Source: Labrys miyagiensis (GTDB lineage Bacteria > Pseudomonadota > Alphaproteobacteria > Rhizobiales > Labraceae). From it: a stretch of 64,000 bases of DNA. This document shows positions 61,557 to 64,000 of this stretch, one piece after another. The notes under the pieces were generated by a model. The model had not been told where the DNA came from, made no database searches, and was given only the letters and a program-made list of their open reading frames with translations. The stretch's first letter is position 1, and each line of letters begins with the position of its first letter. The stretch covers positions 1 to 64,000 of the forward strand of contig NZ_BSPC01000023.1 in NCBI RefSeq assembly GCF_030160835.1, given 5' to 3'. The position numbers were made by a program, and so were the translations under genes.

Positions 61557-62003
61557 ATGCGGATCGAGGCCTGCACGCCGGCCGATATCGACGACTGGGC
61601 GCGGATGCGTGCCGCGCTCTGGCCGGAGGAAGATGCCGAGCGTCTTCACCGCGACTGCGACGCCCTGCTGTCCCGCAGCGAGGACAGGATTGCCTTCATC
61701 GCCCGTGAGGAGGTGCTGCCCCTCGGCTTCGCCGAAGCGAGCCTGCGGCGCGATTACGTCAATGGCTGCGAGACCAGCCCCGTCGGCTTCCTGGAAGGCA
61801 TCTATGTCGAGCCGGGCTGGCGGCGCTGCGGCGTGGCGCGAGGCCTGGTCGAGGCCGTGAAGCGCTGGACGCTGGCGCAGGGCTGCAGCGAGCTCGCCTC
61901 AGATGCCCTTCTTGACAACCAGGCAAGCCACGCGATGCACAACGCGCTCGGCTTCCAGGAAACCGAGCGCGTCGTCTATTTCAGGCAGGTGCTGAGGGGG
62001 TGA
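61557..62003 (+). CDS. AAC(6')-type GNAT N-acetyltransferase
   Basis: A 148-residue GNAT protein. The C-terminal region GFLEGIYVEPGWRRCGVARGLV (acetyl-CoA loop) and ELASDALLDNQASHAMHNALGFQETERVVYF closely matches the conserved end of chromosomal aminoglycoside 6'-N-acetyltransferases. Its gene is co-transcribed with the MocDEF-like genes (4-base gap), so the natural substrate may be an aminocyclitol such as an inosamine rather than an antibiotic. Resistance cannot be inferred. The start MRIEACTP fits the family. Confidence 0.83.
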   Translation: MRIEACTPADIDDWARMRAALWPEEDAERLHRDCDALLSRSEDRIAFIAREEVLPLGFAEASLRRDYVNGCETSPVGFLEGIYVEPGWRRCGVARGLVEAVKRWTLAQGCSELASDALLDNQASHAMHNALGFQETERVVYFRQVLRG

Positions 62004-62041
62004 GTGGACAGGTGCGTGCCACTCGATAGTGCCGCTTGCCC

Positions 62042-63091
62042 TCACGCAATCGCAGGCGCCGCGCTGGTATCTGGGTCGTAGCAGCGGTCGATGACGCGCT
62101 GGAGATTGGCGGCGTGGCGGAAGCTCGGTTCGGCGTTCTCGCCAAGCTGGATGGCGGTGAGGAAGCGCTGGTAGTTGGTGCGCACCGGATCGGCGTGGAG
62201 GTCGCGCCAGGCCTGGTTGTGGATGTCCTCGCCGGCGCAGATGCGCAGGCTGGTATAGGGACCGTGATTGATCTCGATGGCGCCATTGGTGCCGAAGACG
62301 CTGAGCTTCAGCGTATTGGCGTAGCCGGTCATGAAGCGGCTGGTGTGGATTACGCCGAGTGCGCCGTTCTCGAAGCGCACCGACATCACCGCGCTGTCAT
62401 TGGCGTTGAGCGGATATTCGCCGATCTTGTCGCCTGGCGCCTTGTGGAAGGTGGCGAGCTGGGCCTGCAGCGCCACCGGCGTCATGCTGACCGCATAGCT
62501 GGCGAAATCGAGAATGTGGACGCCGACATCGCCCAGAACGCCCTTGGAGCCGTGGTCCTCGGACAGGCGCCACAGCCAGCGCGGCTCTGTGGCCCAGTCG
62601 CCCCAATGGTTGCCCACCAGCCAGCTCTGCCGGTAGGAGGCCTCGACATGCCTGATATCGCCGATATCGCCGCGGGCGATCATGGTGTGCGCCGTCTGCA
62701 GCGCCGGCACGTCGCGATAGGACAGGTTCACCATGGCGATCAGCCCGGCCGCCTCGGCGGCGGTGGCCATCTCGTCGGCCAGTGGATAGGTCTCGGCCAG
62801 CGGCTTCTCGCAGAAGACATGCTTGCCGGCGAGGATCAGCTTCATGGTCGTCGGGTGGTGGAACTTGTCCGGCGTCACGTTGGCGACGGCATCGAAGGCG
62901 CCCCAGGCGATGGCCTCGTCGAGATCGCCGAAGGAATGGGGGATGCCATGTTCCTCGCTGAAGGCGCGGGCGCGGGTGGCATCGATATCGACGCCGGCCA
63001 CCACTTCCGCATCGGGAGAAGCCTGGAAGTGGCGGGCGTGGTTGGCGGCCATATTGCCGGTGCCGAGCACCAGGATACGGATCTTGGGCAT
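62042..63091 (-). CDS. Gfo/Idh/MocA family NAD(P)-dependent dehydrogenase
   Basis: A 349-residue dinucleotide-dependent dehydrogenase: VLGTGNMAANHARHF (GxGxxA at residues 10-15), the family motif CEKPLAE (EKP, 95-97) and the C-terminal substrate domain with GSKGVLGDVGVHILDF. Members oxidise inositols, glycosides or amino-inositols; MocA of rhizopine catabolism and ThuB are relatives. It is preceded on the same strand by ThuA, with a palindrome between, so a ThuA/ThuB-like pairing is an alternative to a MocA role. It converges with the acetyltransferase gene. Confidence 0.85.
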   Translation of the reverse strand: MPKIRILVLGTGNMAANHARHFQASPDAEVVAGVDIDATRARAFSEEHGIPHSFGDLDEAIAWGAFDAVANVTPDKFHHPTTMKLILAGKHVFCEKPLAETYPLADEMATAAEAAGLIAMVNLSYRDVPALQTAHTMIARGDIGDIRHVEASYRQSWLVGNHWGDWATEPRWLWRLSEDHGSKGVLGDVGVHILDFASYAVSMTPVALQAQLATFHKAPGDKIGEYPLNANDSAVMSVRFENGALGVIHTSRFMTGYANTLKLSVFGTNGAIEINHGPYTSLRICAGEDIHNQAWRDLHADPVRTNYQRFLTAIQLGENAEPSFRHAANLQRVIDRCYDPDTSAAPAIA

Positions 63092-63100
63092 GGGGATACC

Positions 63101-63182
63101 TGGGAGCGCGGACATCCTGTCCGCTCTTGGAAACGACGCGTTCTACGAGAAAGGAAGAGCGGACAGGATGTCCGCGCTCCCA
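63101..63182. repeat. Inverted repeat, GGGAGCGCGGAC family, copy 2 (28-bp perfect arms)
   Basis: 28-base arms at 63101-63128 and 63155-63182 are exact reverse complements, with the outer sequence TGGGAGCGCGGAC shared with the copy at 16802-16959. It lies between the thuA stop and the dehydrogenase start and may separate their expression. Confidence 0.9.
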
Positions 63183-63183
63183 G

Positions 63184-63969
63184 CTACTTATATCCCTCTT
63201 CGCCGTCCTCATGCAGGCGCGGCCCCTTCACTTCCAGCGGCACGGGCGCCTTGTCATGCGGCGTGTTGGGCGCCTGGTTGACGCGCTTCCAGGCCGTGGC
63301 GGGGTTGTAGGCCCACCTCACCGCATTGCCGAGGATCTGGCGCACCGTGGCGTTGTGATAGGTCGGATAGGCCTCATGTCCCGGACGGAAATAGAAGATC
63401 TTGCCGGCGCCGCGCTGATAGGTCAGGCCGGAGCGGAAGACCTCGCCGCCCTCGAACCAGGAGATGAACAGCGTCTCCATCGGCTCGGGCACCGTGAAGG
63501 GCTCGCCATACATCTCCTCATGCTCGATTTCGAAATGCTCGGGCAAGCCCTCGGCGATGGGATGGTTCTTGTTGAGCACCCAGATGCGCTCGACCTCGCC
63601 GGCTTCGCGCCAGGACAGCGCGCAGGGCGTGCCCATCAGCTGCTTGAAGATCTTCGAAAAATGGCCGGAATGCAGCACGATCAGCCCCATGCCTTCCCAT
63701 ACGCGTTCCTGCACGCGCTTGACGATCTCGTCCTTCACCTCGCCATGGGCTTTGTGGCCCCACCACAAAAGGACATCGGTGTTCTCGAGTTTCTCCACCG
63801 TCAGCCCGTGCTCTGGTTCGTCCAGGGTCGCGGTCTCGACGGAGATGCCGCCGGCATCCTTCAGCGCCTCTGCAATCGCGCCGTGGATTCCCTGCGGGTA
63901 GAGCCTGCGAACCAGGGCGTTGGTCTGCTCGTGGCGGTTCTCGTTCCAGACCAGGGCACGGATCGTCAT
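63184..63969 (-). CDS. thuA: ThuA domain protein
   Basis: A 261-residue protein of the ThuA/trehalose-utilisation family (class I glutamine-amidotransferase-like fold): [71 protein letters not shown] and [16 protein letters not shown]. In rhizobia ThuA with a Gfo/Idh-type ThuB acts in oxidative use of trehalose-like sugars; the exact role is not settled. An AAAGGA site precedes ATG at 63969. The window ends 31 bases upstream, so a larger operon may continue beyond it. Confidence 0.86.
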   Translation of the reverse strand: MTIRALVWNENRHEQTNALVRRLYPQGIHGAIAEALKDAGGISVETATLDEPEHGLTVEKLENTDVLLWWGHKAHGEVKDEIVKRVQERVWEGMGLIVLHSGHFSKIFKQLMGTPCALSWREAGEVERIWVLNKNHPIAEGLPEHFEIEHEEMYGEPFTVPEPMETLFISWFEGGEVFRSGLTYQRGAGKIFYFRPGHEAYPTYHNATVRQILGNAVRWAYNPATAWKRVNQAPNTPHDKAPVPLEVKGPRLHEDGEEGYK

Positions 63970-64000
63970 CTCGGATTTCCTTTGCAATATACGAATAGCC

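Noticed and set aside
61557-62003. Calling the acetyltransferase an antibiotic resistance gene
   Set aside because: Family membership alone does not show resistance, and there are no mobile elements or resistance genes around it.

Overview
The window looks like a chromosome segment of a free-living alphaproteobacterium, most likely in the Hyphomicrobiales (Rhizobiales). This is an inference from the high GC content, the many paired sugar-uptake and regulator genes, the Irr-type iron boxes, the rhizobial-style intergenic palindromes and the moc-type genes. I see no rRNA, tRNA, CRISPR array, insertion sequence or prophage. Genes are dense, and several operons have ATGA or GTGA stop/start overlaps.

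Left part (1-20.5 kb): the translation factor EttA, a site-2 protease, a ZntB/CorA-like channel, a Nudix hydrolase, a gluconate-5-dehydrogenase-like SDR flanked by two paralogous small lipoproteins, a SulP transporter coupled to a ParB-like protein, and a chromate transporter. A four-gene ferrous-iron uptake operon (efeU, efeO, efeB and a second imelysin-type gene) follows, preceded by three Irr-box-like sequences. Then come xylulokinase and an L,D-transpeptidase lipoprotein.

Middle (20.5-40.8 kb): a candidate structured small RNA; a CUT2 (ribose-type) sugar ABC operon with a tagatose/psicose-epimerase-like enzyme and a divergent LacI regulator with twin operators; a FUSC/HlyD efflux pair; an ArsR-SRPBCC pair with a clear operator; a 1596-residue DUF4011-helicase-endonuclease-DUF3320 protein that resembles the single-gene Hhe defence system; and an MHS-type MFS carrier with a large extra loop.

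Right part (41-64 kb): a surface-polysaccharide set (methyltransferase, epimerase, aminotransferase, two hexapeptide acyltransferases, glycosyltransferases) is split by a second CUT2 ABC operon with its ROK regulator. The end of the window holds a third CUT2 transporter of inositol/rhizopine type, a TIM-barrel isomerase, a LacI regulator and a four-gene operon. That operon encodes a MocD-like di-iron oxygenase, a MocE-like Rieske ferredoxin, a MocF-like reductase and an AAC(6')-type acetyltransferase. A MocA-family dehydrogenase and a ThuA protein follow. Together these look like a pathway for importing, O-demethylating and oxidising a methylated cyclitol or aminocyclitol, reminiscent of rhizopine catabolism. 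This is the most interesting system in the window.

Many intergenic spaces hold long nested inverted repeats of several families.
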